From the NCBI GenBank assembly GCA_937910305.1, contig CALEPS010000169.1, positions 1-16,734 on the forward strand: a stretch of DNA of 16,734 nt. Direction: 5' to 3'. Position 1 is the stretch's first letter, and each line of letters opens with the position of its first letter. This DNA comes from an uncultured Bacteroidales bacterium. GTDB taxonomy: Bacteria; Bacteroidota; Bacteroidia; Bacteroidales; Paludibacteraceae. The position numbers and the translations under genes are program-made. The notes beneath the pieces are model-generated. The model was given only the letters and a program-made list of their open reading frames with translations, was not told the DNA's origin and did not search any database. This document shows, in pieces, positions 1 through 8,756 of the stretch.

Positions 1-195
1 CGTTTTTTGGAAGAAAAAGGCCGGATACCGCACCGAGAGATGTTCAACATCTTTAATATGGGAATAGGCATGGTAATGGCTGTTTCAGAGTCGGATGCAG
101 ACAAAGTAAAGGAAATCCTAGACTTTGCAGGCGAAAAAGCACAGATTATCGGTCATGTCCAGGCCGGTGAAAACAGTATCGTAAGCAAAAACTAA
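1..195 (+). CDS. purM: Phosphoribosylformylglycinamidine cyclo-ligase (AIR synthetase), C-terminal fragment
   Basis: This is the last 64 codons of a gene that begins upstream of the window; the frame is open from base 1. PurM closes the imidazole ring by ATP-dependent conversion of FGAM to AIR in the cytosol. The fragment carries the conserved C-terminal PurM segment with the pattern HREMFNIFNMGIGMVM, followed by the acidic helix that ends the domain (SESDADKVKEIL) and a final short strand rich in G, V and I. Only 4 nt separate its stop from the purH start, which supports co-transcription. The identification rests on this C-terminal motif alone, because the ATP-binding N-terminal half is not visible. 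The alternative of another AIRS/PurL-superfamily protein is less likely, since the neighbours are all purine genes. Confidence 0.88.
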   Translation, partial: RFLEEKGRIPHREMFNIFNMGIGMVMAVSESDADKVKEILDFAGEKAQIIGHVQAGENSIVSKN

Positions 196-199
196 CAAT

Positions 200-1762
200 A
201 TGGTACAAAAAAGAGCATTAGTGAGCGTCAGTGACAAAACTGGACTCGTCGAGTTTGTAAAAGGATTACAAGCTGCCAATTGGCAGATTATCGCCACCGG
301 AGGCACACAGAAACTACTGGAAGAGAACGGAGTTAAAACCATCGGTATTAGTGAAGTAACAGGTTTTCCGGAGATATGCGATGGTCGAGTAAAGACCCTT
401 CATCCCAAGGTACACGGCGCATTATTGGCACGCCGTGATGAACCATCTCACATGGAGGCTTTGCAGCAAAACGGAATAGGGCTGATTGACTTGGTATGCG
501 TTAATCTGTATCCTTTCCGCCAGACGATTGCCAAAGAGGGGACTACCATGGCGGAAGCAATTGAGAAAATTGATATCGGTGGTCCGTCCATGCTTCGCTC
601 GGCAGCTAAGAACTGGAATGACGTAACGGTGGTATGTGATCCGGATGATTACACCCGTGTACTGAGTGAAATACAGGCGGAAGGAAACACCAAGAAGGAG
701 ACCCGGCTTGAACTGAGCGCCAAGGCATATACCCACACTGCAGAATATGATATGTGCATTGCCACCTATATGCGCAAAGCTGCCGGACTGAATGAGAAAC
801 TGTTCCTGGAATACGATCTCAAACAAGGCCTGCGCTACGGTGAAAACCCGCATCAGGATGCCAAGTTCTATGCCGCAACGGAACATGTACCATTTTCGTT
901 GGCTTCTGCCCGCCAGCTCCATGGAAAAGAGTTGTCGTATAACAACATACAGGATGCCAATGCGGCGCTGAATATTGTGCGGGAGTTTGGTCAGACGCCT
1001 TTCTGTGTAGGCCTCAAACATATGAACCCATGCGGGGCTGCTGTCGGGAAAAATGGCTTGGAGGCATGGACAAAAGCATATGAGGCGGACAAAGTGTCAA
1101 TCTTCGGCGGTATAGTAGCTACCAATTGCGTGGTGGACAAAGAGATGGCAGAACAGATGAAACCGATCTTCCTTGAGATCATCATGGCTCCGTCATTCAC
1201 GCAGGAAGCATTGGATGTATTGACGGTCAAAAAGAACCTGCGTCTTTTGGAAGTAGATATGGCGCCTGTGGAGACCAAGCAGATGCAGTATGTATCGGTA
1301 AACGGCGGCATGCTGGTACAGCAATTAGATACTCAAACAATTCGTCTGACAAACGACATGTGTGTCACGGAGACCAAACCGAGCGATGCGCAGATGAGCG
1401 ATATGCAGTTCGGATGGCAGATTGTGAAACATGTCAAATCCAATGCGATCGTGGTCGTAAAAGATGGCCGCACATATGGCGTAGGAGCCGGTCAAATGAA
1501 TAGAGTAGGTTCTGCCGCTATTGCTCTTAAACAGGCGCAAGAGTCCCTGGCCGCAGAAGGAAAAGATATCAAAGATGCAGGACTGGTAATGGCTTCGGAC
1601 GGGTTCTTCCCGTTTAGCGATTGCGTGGAGAGTGCAGCAGAATATGGAATTAAAGCAATAGTGCAACCTGGCGGCAGTGTTCGTGATGCAGAAAGTATCG
1701 AAGCCGCGAACAGTCATCATATCACAATGCTCTTCTCGGGCATGCGTCATTTTAAACACTAA
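200..1762 (+). CDS. purH: Bifunctional AICAR formyltransferase / IMP cyclohydrolase
   Basis: PurH catalyses the last two steps to IMP: formylation of AICAR by 10-formyl-THF, then ring closure. The 520-residue product has the usual full length. Residues 1-195 are the MGS-fold cyclohydrolase domain, with VSVSDKTGLVEF near the start, IATGGTQKLL at 31-40, the segment DGRVKTLHPKVHGALL at 61-76 and IDIGGPSMLRSAAKN at 125-139. The transformylase part has LRYGENPHQ at 211-219, LSYNNIQDANAALN around 245-258, and the catalytic Lys273-His274 in KHMNPCG. ASDGFFPFSD and QPGGSVRD lie near the C-terminus. The ATG at 200 is the first in frame after the purM stop. The stop overlaps the purD start as TAATG, indicating translational coupling. 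FolD, two genes on, makes the cofactor this enzyme consumes. Confidence 0.97.
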   Translation: MVQKRALVSVSDKTGLVEFVKGLQAANWQIIATGGTQKLLEENGVKTIGISEVTGFPEICDGRVKTLHPKVHGALLARRDEPSHMEALQQNGIGLIDLVCVNLYPFRQTIAKEGTTMAEAIEKIDIGGPSMLRSAAKNWNDVTVVCDPDDYTRVLSEIQAEGNTKKETRLELSAKAYTHTAEYDMCIATYMRKAAGLNEKLFLEYDLKQGLRYGENPHQDAKFYAATEHVPFSLASARQLHGKELSYNNIQDANAALNIVREFGQTPFCVGLKHMNPCGAAVGKNGLEAWTKAYEADKVSIFGGIVATNCVVDKEMAEQMKPIFLEIIMAPSFTQEALDVLTVKKNLRLLEVDMAPVETKQMQYVSVNGGMLVQQLDTQTIRLTNDMCVTETKPSDAQMSDMQFGWQIVKHVKSNAIVVVKDGRTYGVGAGQMNRVGSAAIALKQAQESLAAEGKDIKDAGLVMASDGFFPFSDCVESAAEYGIKAIVQPGGSVRDAESIEAANSHHITMLFSGMRHFKH

Positions 1763-3015
1763 TGAAAAAGAACGTCTTGGTTATAGGATCCGGCGGCAGG
1801 GAACACGCGATAGTGTATCAACTGAGCCGCAGTAAGTATGTGGAGCATATTTACTGCGCACCGGGAAATGCCGGAATTGCACAGTTGGCTGAATGTGAGG
1901 ATATTGCCGATACAGATGTGGAGCAACTGCTCACCTTTGCTGAAACGCATAAGATAGATCTTTGTGTCATAGGGCCGGAAGCAGCTTTGGCGGCAGGCGT
2001 AGCGGACGCATTCCGTGAAGCGGGCATACCCGTATTCGGTCATTCGAAGGCAGCCACGCAGATTGAAGCCAGCAAGGAGTTTGCCAAAGAAATTATGGCT
2101 AAATATAATATACCGACAGCGGCTTATCGCAGTTTCGCGGATTATGACGAAGCGATGCAGTATGTGCGTTCGCGCAATTCGTATCCTGCTGTGCTCAAAT
2201 ACGACGGCTTGGCTGCCGGTAAGGGAGTGGTTATTGCCAAAGACGAGCAAGAGGCATCGGACACTTTACGCGACATGCTGGTCGGTGAAGCGTTCGGAAA
2301 AGGCAAAGTGGTCATTGAGGATTTTCTCCAAGGTCCGGAGTTCTCCTTTATGGCTTTTGTACATCATAATCAGGTGTATCCAATGCCGTTGAGCCAGGAT
2401 CATAAGCGTGCTTATGACGGGGATGAAGGTCCTAATACCGGTGGAATGGGAGCTTATACGCCACTGCCGTTTATATCTGCCGAAGAAGAACAATGGGCAC
2501 TGGAGCACATTTTGCAACCTGTTGCAGAGGCAATGGTAAAGGAAGGAAAACCGTTGACAGGAGTACTCTATGGCGGCTTGATGAAGACGGCTGATGGAAT
2601 AAAAGTTATTGAGTTCAATGCCCGTTTCGGTGATCCTGAAACAGAAGTGGTACTGCCGTTAATGGAAACAGATGCTTATACTGTTTTCCATGCTATCGCC
2701 ACTGGTGAGACTTTGGAGGCTGTTCATTGGCGCAAACAAGCTACAGTTGGAGTCGTCATGGCATCATGTGGCTACCCGGGCGCATATGCCAAAGGGGCAG
2801 AGATAACCGGAGTGGAAGATTTTGACGGCTTGGTATTGCATATGGGGACGAAACGGAAAGAGGGAAAACTGTTGACTAACGGCGGGCGTGTGTTGATGTG
2901 TATTGCGCATGGTGAGGATATCAAACAAGCGCAGCGCAATGTGTACGATGAAATAAAGAAAATCAATTGCACAAACTTGTTTTACAGAAAAGATATAGCA
3001 CACTGGGCATTATGA
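1762..3015 (+). CDS. purD: Phosphoribosylamine-glycine ligase (GAR synthetase)
   Basis: PurD ligates glycine to phosphoribosylamine using ATP, the second step of de novo purine synthesis. The 417-residue product has the family length. Residues 4-16 (NVLVIGSGGREHA) are the N-terminal preATP-grasp signature. VIGPEAALAAGV (69-80) follows. The ATP-grasp domain shows KYDGLAAGKGVVIA (146-159), IEDFLQGPEFS (185-195), the SQDHKRAYDGDEGPNTGGMG loop (211-230) and the metal-binding NARFGDPE (286-293). The start ATG shares its A with the purH stop, and the stop overlaps the folD ATG (ATGA), so both ends are translationally coupled. Its substrate phosphoribosylamine should come from a PurF, which makes the unusual PurF-like protein further down the operon relevant. 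No abnormality is seen in the sequence. Confidence 0.97.
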   Translation: MKKNVLVIGSGGREHAIVYQLSRSKYVEHIYCAPGNAGIAQLAECEDIADTDVEQLLTFAETHKIDLCVIGPEAALAAGVADAFREAGIPVFGHSKAATQIEASKEFAKEIMAKYNIPTAAYRSFADYDEAMQYVRSRNSYPAVLKYDGLAAGKGVVIAKDEQEASDTLRDMLVGEAFGKGKVVIEDFLQGPEFSFMAFVHHNQVYPMPLSQDHKRAYDGDEGPNTGGMGAYTPLPFISAEEEQWALEHILQPVAEAMVKEGKPLTGVLYGGLMKTADGIKVIEFNARFGDPETEVVLPLMETDAYTVFHAIATGETLEAVHWRKQATVGVVMASCGYPGAYAKGAEITGVEDFDGLVLHMGTKRKEGKLLTNGGRVLMCIAHGEDIKQAQRNVYDEIKKINCTNLFYRKDIAHWAL

Positions 3016-3860
3016 TCATTGACGGAAAACAAATAGCGCAACAACTGAAGGAAGAGCTGCGCGGGCAAGTCGCCGTTCTTACCGGGAAATATGGCCGCAA
3101 ACCATGTTTGGATGTAATCATAGTGGGGCAGAACCCGGCCAGCATGTCGTATGTGAAAAGTAAGATTAAAGCCACGGAATATTGCGGCTTTGATGGCGAA
3201 CTGATTCAATTACCGGAGACAACAAGTCAGGAAGAACTGCTTCGTGTTATTGCAGAACGAAACGGAAAGGACGATGTGGATGGAATATTGGTGCAATTGC
3301 CATTACCGAAGCATATTGACGAACAGACGGTGATTGAAGCAATTGCTCCGGAAAAAGATGTGGACGGCTTTCATCCCTCCAATGTTGCCGGACTATGGCT
3401 GAATCAGCCGGCAATAGTGCCATGCACACCGCTCGGTATTATCGCTTTATTGGAACAAACTCATGTTGACCTCGGAGGACGACATGCAGTGGTGGTAGGG
3501 CGCAGCAACATCGTGGGAAAACCGATAGCCAAACTGTTATTGGATAAGAACTGCACCGTAACAATAGCACACAGCCGTACGAAAGATCTGGCTGCTATAT
3601 GCCGCAAGGCGGATATTTTGATAGTGGCTGTAGGTCGTCCGCGGATGATTACGGCAGATATGGTCAAGCAAGGCGCTATTGTCATCGATGTAGGTATTAA
3701 TCGTCTGGAAGACGGCAGACTAGTAGGAGATGTTGATTTTGAGACTGTGGCTCCTATTGCCGGTGCTATTACTCCTGTCCCGGGCGGCGTAGGGCCCATG
3801 ACCATTACAATGCTCATGCGCAACACGATAGAATGTTATAAAAAACGTATTAACAAATAA
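3012..3860 (+). CDS. folD: Methylenetetrahydrofolate dehydrogenase / methenyltetrahydrofolate cyclohydrolase
   Basis: FolD is a bifunctional NAD(P)-linked enzyme that turns 5,10-methylene-THF into 10-formyl-THF, the one-carbon donor for PurH. The 282-residue product starts at the ATG at 3012, which overlaps the purD stop as ATGA. An in-frame TTG at 2967 would add 15 residues inside purD and is not needed. The catalytic motif SYVKSKIKA (46-54) supplies Tyr47 and Lys51, equivalent to the family's Y-x3-K. VDGILVQLPLP, the strongly conserved DVDGFHPSNVG-like segment (here DVDGFHPSNVA), PCTPLGII and the nucleotide-binding loop VVGRSNIVGKP follow in order. PVPGGVGPMTI near the end is the second family signature. 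Its place between purD and purT fits a dedicated supply of formyl-folate to the purine pathway. Nothing odd is seen. Confidence 0.97.
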   Translation: MIIDGKQIAQQLKEELRGQVAVLTGKYGRKPCLDVIIVGQNPASMSYVKSKIKATEYCGFDGELIQLPETTSQEELLRVIAERNGKDDVDGILVQLPLPKHIDEQTVIEAIAPEKDVDGFHPSNVAGLWLNQPAIVPCTPLGIIALLEQTHVDLGGRHAVVVGRSNIVGKPIAKLLLDKNCTVTIAHSRTKDLAAICRKADILIVAVGRPRMITADMVKQGAIVIDVGINRLEDGRLVGDVDFETVAPIAGAITPVPGGVGPMTITMLMRNTIECYKKRINK

Positions 3861-3871
3861 TTGGTACAAAA

Positions 3872-5053
3872 ATGAAATTCGGAACTCCACTCACTCCCAT
3901 TGCTACACGCGCATTGTTGCTTGGTAGCGGCGAACTGGGCAAAGAAGTCACTATTGAACTTCAACGTTACGGCGTAGAAGTAATCGCATGTGACCGTTAT
4001 GCGAACGCACCGGCTATGCAGGTGGCGCATCGCTCGTATGTATTCAATATGCTGGACGGTAACCGCCTGCGTGAGATTATTGAAGCAGAGCAGCCTTCGC
4101 TTATTATTCCCGAAGTGGAAGCTATTGCCACTCCGACATTGGTAGAACTGGAAAAAGAAGGCTACCGTGTGATTCCGACGGCAAAAGCCGCTTTCCTCAC
4201 CATGAACCGCGAGGCGATACGTCGTATGGCATCCGAGGAATTGCATTTGCCTACAGCACCGTACAAGTTCGCTGATAATCACGATGAGTTTATCGCGGCT
4301 GTAAAGGAGATTGGTATCCCCTGTGTGGTTAAACCTATCATGTCTTCTTCAGGACACGGACAATCTACTATTCGTACAGAAGCAGACATGGAGACGGCAT
4401 GGGCCATTTCACAGGAGGGGGGACGTGCCGGTGCAGGCAGAGTCATTGTGGAAGGATTTATTCATTTTGACTATGAGATTACTTTGCTGACAGTACGTCA
4501 TTCCGGCGGCACTACGTTCTTGCAACCTATTGGTCACCACCAGGTGGACGGAGACTACCGTGAATCATGGCAGCCGCAGGCAATGGCAACGGAGGCACTA
4601 CTGCAAGCTCAGCATATCGCAAAAGAGGTAACAGACGCATTAGGAGGATATGGTATTTTCGGTGTGGAGATGTTTGTACAAGGAGATAAAGTTATTTTCT
4701 CTGAGGTCAGCCCGCGGCCGCATGATACAGGTATGGTGACTATGATTAGCCAGGATCTGAGTGAATTCGCGCTGCATGCACGCGCTGTCTTAGGGCTCCC
4801 TGTTCCGGAGATCCGCTTCTTCCAACCTTCAGCAAGTAAGGCTATCGTAATTGAAGGAGAAGGCAAAGAAGTGTTTTTTGAGGGTATAGAGAAGGCTTTG
4901 GCAATCCCGGGTGTCCAACTCCGTTTGTTCGGAAAACCGGAAGTACATGGGCATCGACGTTATGGAGTAGTTCTGGCTACAGACGAATCGGTTGAAAAGG
5001 CACTTGCTAAAGTCGAGCAGGCGTATAAATGCATTTCCTATAACGTAAAATAA
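3872..5053 (+). CDS. purT: Formate-dependent phosphoribosylglycinamide formyltransferase (GAR transformylase 2)
   Basis: PurT makes formyl-GAR from GAR, ATP and free formate through a formyl-phosphate intermediate, replacing folate-dependent PurN. The 393-residue product matches E. coli PurT almost end to end by eye. The N-terminal domain has LLLGSGELGKEV (15-26), ACDRYANAPAM and INML-like FNMLDG. The ATP-grasp domain has KPIMSSSGHGQS (154-165), with His where E. coli has Lys in SSSGKGQ, then GGRAGAGRVIVEG (183-195), DGDYRESWQP and SEVSPRPHDTGMVT (277-290). The C-terminus has LFGKPEVHGHRRYGV. PurK is the main look-alike, but the PRPHDTG and DYRESWQP motifs are those of PurT. Gaps are 11 nt to folD and 2 nt to purB. 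The FNT-type channel at the end of the operon may handle its formate. Confidence 0.97.
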   Translation: MKFGTPLTPIATRALLLGSGELGKEVTIELQRYGVEVIACDRYANAPAMQVAHRSYVFNMLDGNRLREIIEAEQPSLIIPEVEAIATPTLVELEKEGYRVIPTAKAAFLTMNREAIRRMASEELHLPTAPYKFADNHDEFIAAVKEIGIPCVVKPIMSSSGHGQSTIRTEADMETAWAISQEGGRAGAGRVIVEGFIHFDYEITLLTVRHSGGTTFLQPIGHHQVDGDYRESWQPQAMATEALLQAQHIAKEVTDALGGYGIFGVEMFVQGDKVIFSEVSPRPHDTGMVTMISQDLSEFALHARAVLGLPVPEIRFFQPSASKAIVIEGEGKEVFFEGIEKALAIPGVQLRLFGKPEVHGHRRYGVVLATDESVEKALAKVEQAYKCISYNVK

Positions 5054-5055
5054 TC

Positions 5056-6348
5056 ATGATAGATCGTTATTCGCGCGCAGCAATGCGCAATATATGGACA
5101 GAGCAGAATAAGTTCCAAGCTTATCTGGAGGTAGAGATACTCGCAGCTGAAGCTTGGTCTGAGTTGGGGATTGTTCCCAAAGACGATGTGGCCAAACTGC
5201 GTGCTAATGCATCATTTGATGTGGATCGCATCCATGAGATAGAGGAGATCACACGCCATGATGTAGTGGCTTTTACTCGTACGGTCAGCGAATCGCTGGG
5301 TGAGGAACGCAAATGGGTACATTACGGACTGACTTCGACCGACGTGGTTGATACGGCCAATGGATATTTGCTCAAGCAAGCGAATTCCATTCTGCGTGAT
5401 GACCTGCAACAATTCATGGCTGTGCTGCAGAAACGGGCCAACGAGTTCAAATATACTCCGGTTATCGGGCGTACGCATGGTATGCACGCGGATGTCACAT
5501 CATTTGGTCTTAAATGGGCTTTATGGTATGCCACGATGCAGCGCAACATGGAGCGGTTTGAGATGGCTGCGAAAGGTGTCGAGGCCGGCAAACTGTCAGG
5601 AGCAGTAGGGAATTATGCTAATATCCCGCCTTTCATCCAGCAATATGTCTGCGAGCATCTGGGTATTGAATCGGCTAAAATCGCAACACAGGTGTTGGGA
5701 CGTGACAGGCATGCATTCTATTTGTCTTCTTTGGCCGTTATTGCAGGATCTTTGGAGCAAATAGCGCTGGAGATACGTAATATGCAGCGTCAGGAGGTAA
5801 GGGAAGTGGAGGAAGCTTTCCGCAAAGGACAGAAAGGGTCATCCGCTATGCCGCATAAGCGCAATCCTATTTCTTCTGAAAACATATGCGGATGCGCGCG
5901 AGTGATGCGCGGCTATATGTGTACGGCATCTGAAAACATCGCGTTATGGCACGAACGGGATATTTCGCATTCTTCTACCGAGCGGATTGTTTTACCGGAT
6001 GCTACGATGTTGTTGGATTATATGCTGGCAAGGTTGATGAATATCTTGGATAACCTGGTGGTTTATCCCGAGAATATGCTTCATAATATCGGTCTGACAC
6101 ACGGCGCAATTTTCGCACAACGGGTGATGAACGCACTGATAGAGAAAGGATTGGTACGTGAGCAGGCATATGATCTGGTGCAGCCTGTGGCAATGCGTAC
6201 GCTGATGGAGGGGGGGCAGATGCAGGAACTGCTCAAGAGTACGCCTGAAGTAATGCGATATTTGTCGGCGCAGGAAATAGACAACTGTTTCACACTCGAT
6301 TATTACATGAAAAATGTAGATTATATCTTTAACCAATTAGGCATATGA
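5056..6348 (+). CDS. purB: Adenylosuccinate lyase
   Basis: PurB removes fumarate in two purine steps, SAICAR to AICAR and adenylosuccinate to AMP. The 430-residue protein belongs to the Bacillus-type length class. ITRHDVVAF (65-73) contains His68, and GRTHGMHA (138-145) contains His141; these align with the catalytic histidines of the B. subtilis enzyme at the same numbers. HYGLTSTDVVDTA (89-101) binds substrate. The fumarase/aspartase superfamily signature GSSAMPHKRNP spans 261-271, with the catalytic Ser in the mobile loop at 262-263. The start is 2 nt after the purT stop, and the stop overlaps the purA ATG as ATGA. Direct coupling to purA makes sense because the two act in succession from IMP to AMP. 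Confidence 0.97.
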   Translation: MIDRYSRAAMRNIWTEQNKFQAYLEVEILAAEAWSELGIVPKDDVAKLRANASFDVDRIHEIEEITRHDVVAFTRTVSESLGEERKWVHYGLTSTDVVDTANGYLLKQANSILRDDLQQFMAVLQKRANEFKYTPVIGRTHGMHADVTSFGLKWALWYATMQRNMERFEMAAKGVEAGKLSGAVGNYANIPPFIQQYVCEHLGIESAKIATQVLGRDRHAFYLSSLAVIAGSLEQIALEIRNMQRQEVREVEEAFRKGQKGSSAMPHKRNPISSENICGCARVMRGYMCTASENIALWHERDISHSSTERIVLPDATMLLDYMLARLMNILDNLVVYPENMLHNIGLTHGAIFAQRVMNALIEKGLVREQAYDLVQPVAMRTLMEGGQMQELLKSTPEVMRYLSAQEIDNCFTLDYYMKNVDYIFNQLGI

Positions 6349-7640
6349 AAAAAGCAGACATTCTTTTAGGACTCCAATGGGGGGATGAGGGGAAAGGCAA
6401 AATGGTGGATGTACTGACTCCGAAGTATGATATTATTGCCCGCTTCCAAGGAGGTCCGAACGCCGGGCATACCCTTGAATTTGAAGGGCAGAAATACGTC
6501 CTGCGTAGTATTCCTTCCGGTATCTTCCAAGGCGGCAAAGTCAATCTGATAGGCAATGGTGTTGTGTTGGATCCGGTTTTGTTCCAAAAGGAAGCGGAAG
6601 AATTGGCGCAATCCGGTCATAACTTACATGACCGCTTGTATATTTCCAAGAAAGCGCACCTGATTCTGCCGACTCATCGTATCCTGGATCAGGCAAACGA
6701 AGCAGCTAAGGGTAAGGCCAAGATCGGTACGACAGGAAAAGGTATTGGACCGACATATACGGACAAGGTGAGCCGTAACGGGTTGCGTGTAGGCGATATT
6801 CTTGATGGCTTTTCCGAGAAATATGCGCTGGCACGTGCCCGCCATATTGACATGATCAACGGTCTCAATGCCTCTGCTGTTGCTAATGGCGGAACTCCTG
6901 TGTCATTAGAGGGACTTGAAGCACTCGAAAAAGAGTGGATGCAGGCTATTGAATACCTGCGTACGTTCCGTTTTGTTGACAGCGAGCATTTCGTCAACAA
7001 AGCGCTTAGTGCAGATCAATCGATCTTATGTGAAGGCGCACAAGGATCGTTGCTGGATATTGATTTCGGCTCTTATCCCTTTGTGACTTCCAGCAATACG
7101 GTTTGTGCCGGAGCATGCACCGGTCTCGGATTGGCGCCAAGCCGGATTGGAGAAGTGTATGGTATTTTCAAAGCCTATTGTACGCGTGTAGGCTCAGGAC
7201 CTTTCCCGACAGAGCTGTTTGATGAAACGGGCAAGAAGATCCGCGCAATAGGGCATGAGTACGGTGCGGTTACCGGACGTGAACGCCGTTGCGGATGGAT
7301 TGATCTTGTTGCGCTGCGATATACTATCATGCTCAACGGGGTAACACAACTGCTGATGATGAAATCCGATGTGTTGGATACGTTCCCTGTTGTCAAAGCT
7401 TGCACGGCTTATCGAATCAACGGAGAAGTGACGCGTGATTTCCCGTTCTCTATTGATAAGAATGTAGAGCCTGTGTACGAGGATTTCCCCGGATGGCAGA
7501 CGGATTTGACACACTGCACCAAGCAGGAGGAACTACCGCAAGCATTTATCAACTATGTTAATTTCTTGGAACGCGAATTGGCTACTCCTATTAAGATAAT
7601 TTCAGTAGGTCCGGATCGCGAAGCAACTATATGGAGATAA
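6345..7640 (+). CDS. purA: Adenylosuccinate synthetase
   Basis: PurA joins IMP and aspartate using GTP, the committed step to AMP. The 431-residue protein has the family length. The N-terminal GLQWGDEGKGKMVD (9-22) is the GTP-binding P-loop variant and contains the catalytic base Asp14. FQGGPNAGHT (34-43) carries the catalytic His42. GTTGKGIGPTYTDK (about 128-141) is the second PROSITE-type signature. Later come CEGAQGSLLDIDFGSYPFVTSS in overlapping pieces, CTRVGSGPFPTE, and SVGPDR near the C-terminus for the guanine base. The start overlaps the purB stop by ATGA and the stop overlaps the carA ATG at 7640 (TAATG). Aspartate for this reaction may come from the aminotransferase gene at the end of the operon. 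Confidence 0.97.
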   Translation: MKKADILLGLQWGDEGKGKMVDVLTPKYDIIARFQGGPNAGHTLEFEGQKYVLRSIPSGIFQGGKVNLIGNGVVLDPVLFQKEAEELAQSGHNLHDRLYISKKAHLILPTHRILDQANEAAKGKAKIGTTGKGIGPTYTDKVSRNGLRVGDILDGFSEKYALARARHIDMINGLNASAVANGGTPVSLEGLEALEKEWMQAIEYLRTFRFVDSEHFVNKALSADQSILCEGAQGSLLDIDFGSYPFVTSSNTVCAGACTGLGLAPSRIGEVYGIFKAYCTRVGSGPFPTELFDETGKKIRAIGHEYGAVTGRERRCGWIDLVALRYTIMLNGVTQLLMMKSDVLDTFPVVKACTAYRINGEVTRDFPFSIDKNVEPVYEDFPGWQTDLTHCTKQEELPQAFINYVNFLERELATPIKIISVGPDREATIWR

Positions 7641-8746
7641 TGAAAAACGAAGTTAATCGTGCCACATTGGCTAAGAAAAAAGCAATTTTACGGCTCAGTG
7701 ACGGTACTGCCTTTGAAGGTTATAGTTTTGGAGCTGATGTACCTGTGAGCGGAGAGGTGGTATTCAATACTGCGATGGTGGGGTATCCGGAATCGCTTAC
7801 TGACCCGAGCTATGCAGGCCAACTGATGACCATTACTTTCCCGTTGGTAGGAAACTACGGTGTGCCGGAGTTTTCTTTCCGTCCGGATGGATTAGCCACT
7901 TTCATGGAGAGTGACCGTATCTATGCGAGAGCGATTATTTGCAGTGAGTACAGCGGGGAATTCAGCCATTGGAACGGTCATGAGACGCTTGCCGAATGGC
8001 TCAAACGCGAGAATATTCCGGGCATTACGGGTATTGATACGCGCGCATTGACGATGCTGCTCCGTGAGCATGGCGTGATGATGGGGTCGATTGAAATAGA
8101 AGGCTGTGCGCCGGCACCGGAAGCGCAATACGAGGATGTCAACTTTGTTGCGCAGGTTTCGTGCAAACAAGTTATCCGCTATAATGAGGGCAAAGCGAAA
8201 AAGGTCATTCTTGTGGATTGCGGTGTGAAACATAATATTATACGGTGTCTCATCAACCGGGGGCTGGAAGTGATACGTGTGCCATGGGATTATGATTTCA
8301 ATACGATAGAGGCAGACGGTCTTTTCCTCTCCAATGGACCGGGTAATCCGGATACCTGTCAGGTATTGGTGGATCATATCAAGACATACATGAAATTCCA
8401 TAAACCTATAGCCGGTATATGTATGGGTAACCAGTTGCTGGGTAAGGCTGCAGGAGCGACTATATATAAGTTGCCGTATGGTCATCGTTCGCACAACCAA
8501 CCGGTACGAATGGTAGGCACTGACCGTTGTTTTATAACTTCGCAAAACCACGGCTATGCAGTGGATGCAAATACATTACCGGAAGAGTGGGAACCGTTGT
8601 TTGTCAATATGAATGATGGGTCTAACGAAGGTATCAGACATAAATCGGAGCCTTGGTTCTCTGCACAGTTCCATCCGGAGGCTTGTTCCGGACCGGTGGA
8701 TACAGAGTTCTTATTTGATGATTTCGTAAAGCTTCTAAACCAATAA
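7640..8746 (+). CDS. carA: Carbamoyl-phosphate synthase small (glutaminase) subunit
   Basis: CarA hydrolyses glutamine and passes ammonia to CarB for carbamoyl phosphate, the precursor of pyrimidines and arginine. I chose the ATG at 7640 because it makes a TAATG overlap with the purA stop; an in-frame ATG at 7631 would add only three residues. The 368-residue product has the N-terminal CarA domain (LSDGTAFEGYSFG at 19-31, EVVFNTAMVGYPESLTDPSY at 39-58) and a C-terminal class I glutamine amidotransferase domain. The triad is Cys261 (GICMGNQLL), His345 and Glu347 (FHPEA). FLSNGPGNP (229-237) forms the oxyanion region. Residue 264 is Asn, where most class I amidotransferases read CxGH. From memory this is usual in Bacteroidetes CarA, so I do not treat it as inactivation. 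The carB start is 10 nt downstream. Confidence 0.96.
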   Translation: MKNEVNRATLAKKKAILRLSDGTAFEGYSFGADVPVSGEVVFNTAMVGYPESLTDPSYAGQLMTITFPLVGNYGVPEFSFRPDGLATFMESDRIYARAIICSEYSGEFSHWNGHETLAEWLKRENIPGITGIDTRALTMLLREHGVMMGSIEIEGCAPAPEAQYEDVNFVAQVSCKQVIRYNEGKAKKVILVDCGVKHNIIRCLINRGLEVIRVPWDYDFNTIEADGLFLSNGPGNPDTCQVLVDHIKTYMKFHKPIAGICMGNQLLGKAAGATIYKLPYGHRSHNQPVRMVGTDRCFITSQNHGYAVDANTLPEEWEPLFVNMNDGSNEGIRHKSEPWFSAQFHPEACSGPVDTEFLFDDFVKLLNQ

Positions 8747-8756
8747 TTGTATCGAT

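Noticed and set aside
2967..3011. Upstream TTG start extending FolD by 15 residues
   Set aside because: The extension lies within purD and does not match the FolD N-terminus. The ATG at 3012 gives an ATGA overlap and the family-typical start.
6210..6216. Run of seven G in purB, with shorter G runs in purA and purT, as possible phase-variable tracts
   Set aside because: The run encodes ordinary Gly-Gly in a conserved region, purB is essential for IMP and AMP synthesis, and the frame is intact. Phase variation is implausible here.
7631..7639. CarA start at the ATG at 7631
   Set aside because: It would add only three residues. The ATG at 7640 forms a TAATG overlap with the purA stop, like other junctions in this operon.
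7892..8551. Minus-strand open frame of 219 codons inside carA
   Set aside because: It is antisense to the conserved glutaminase domain of CarA with no recognisable motif and no promoter signal.
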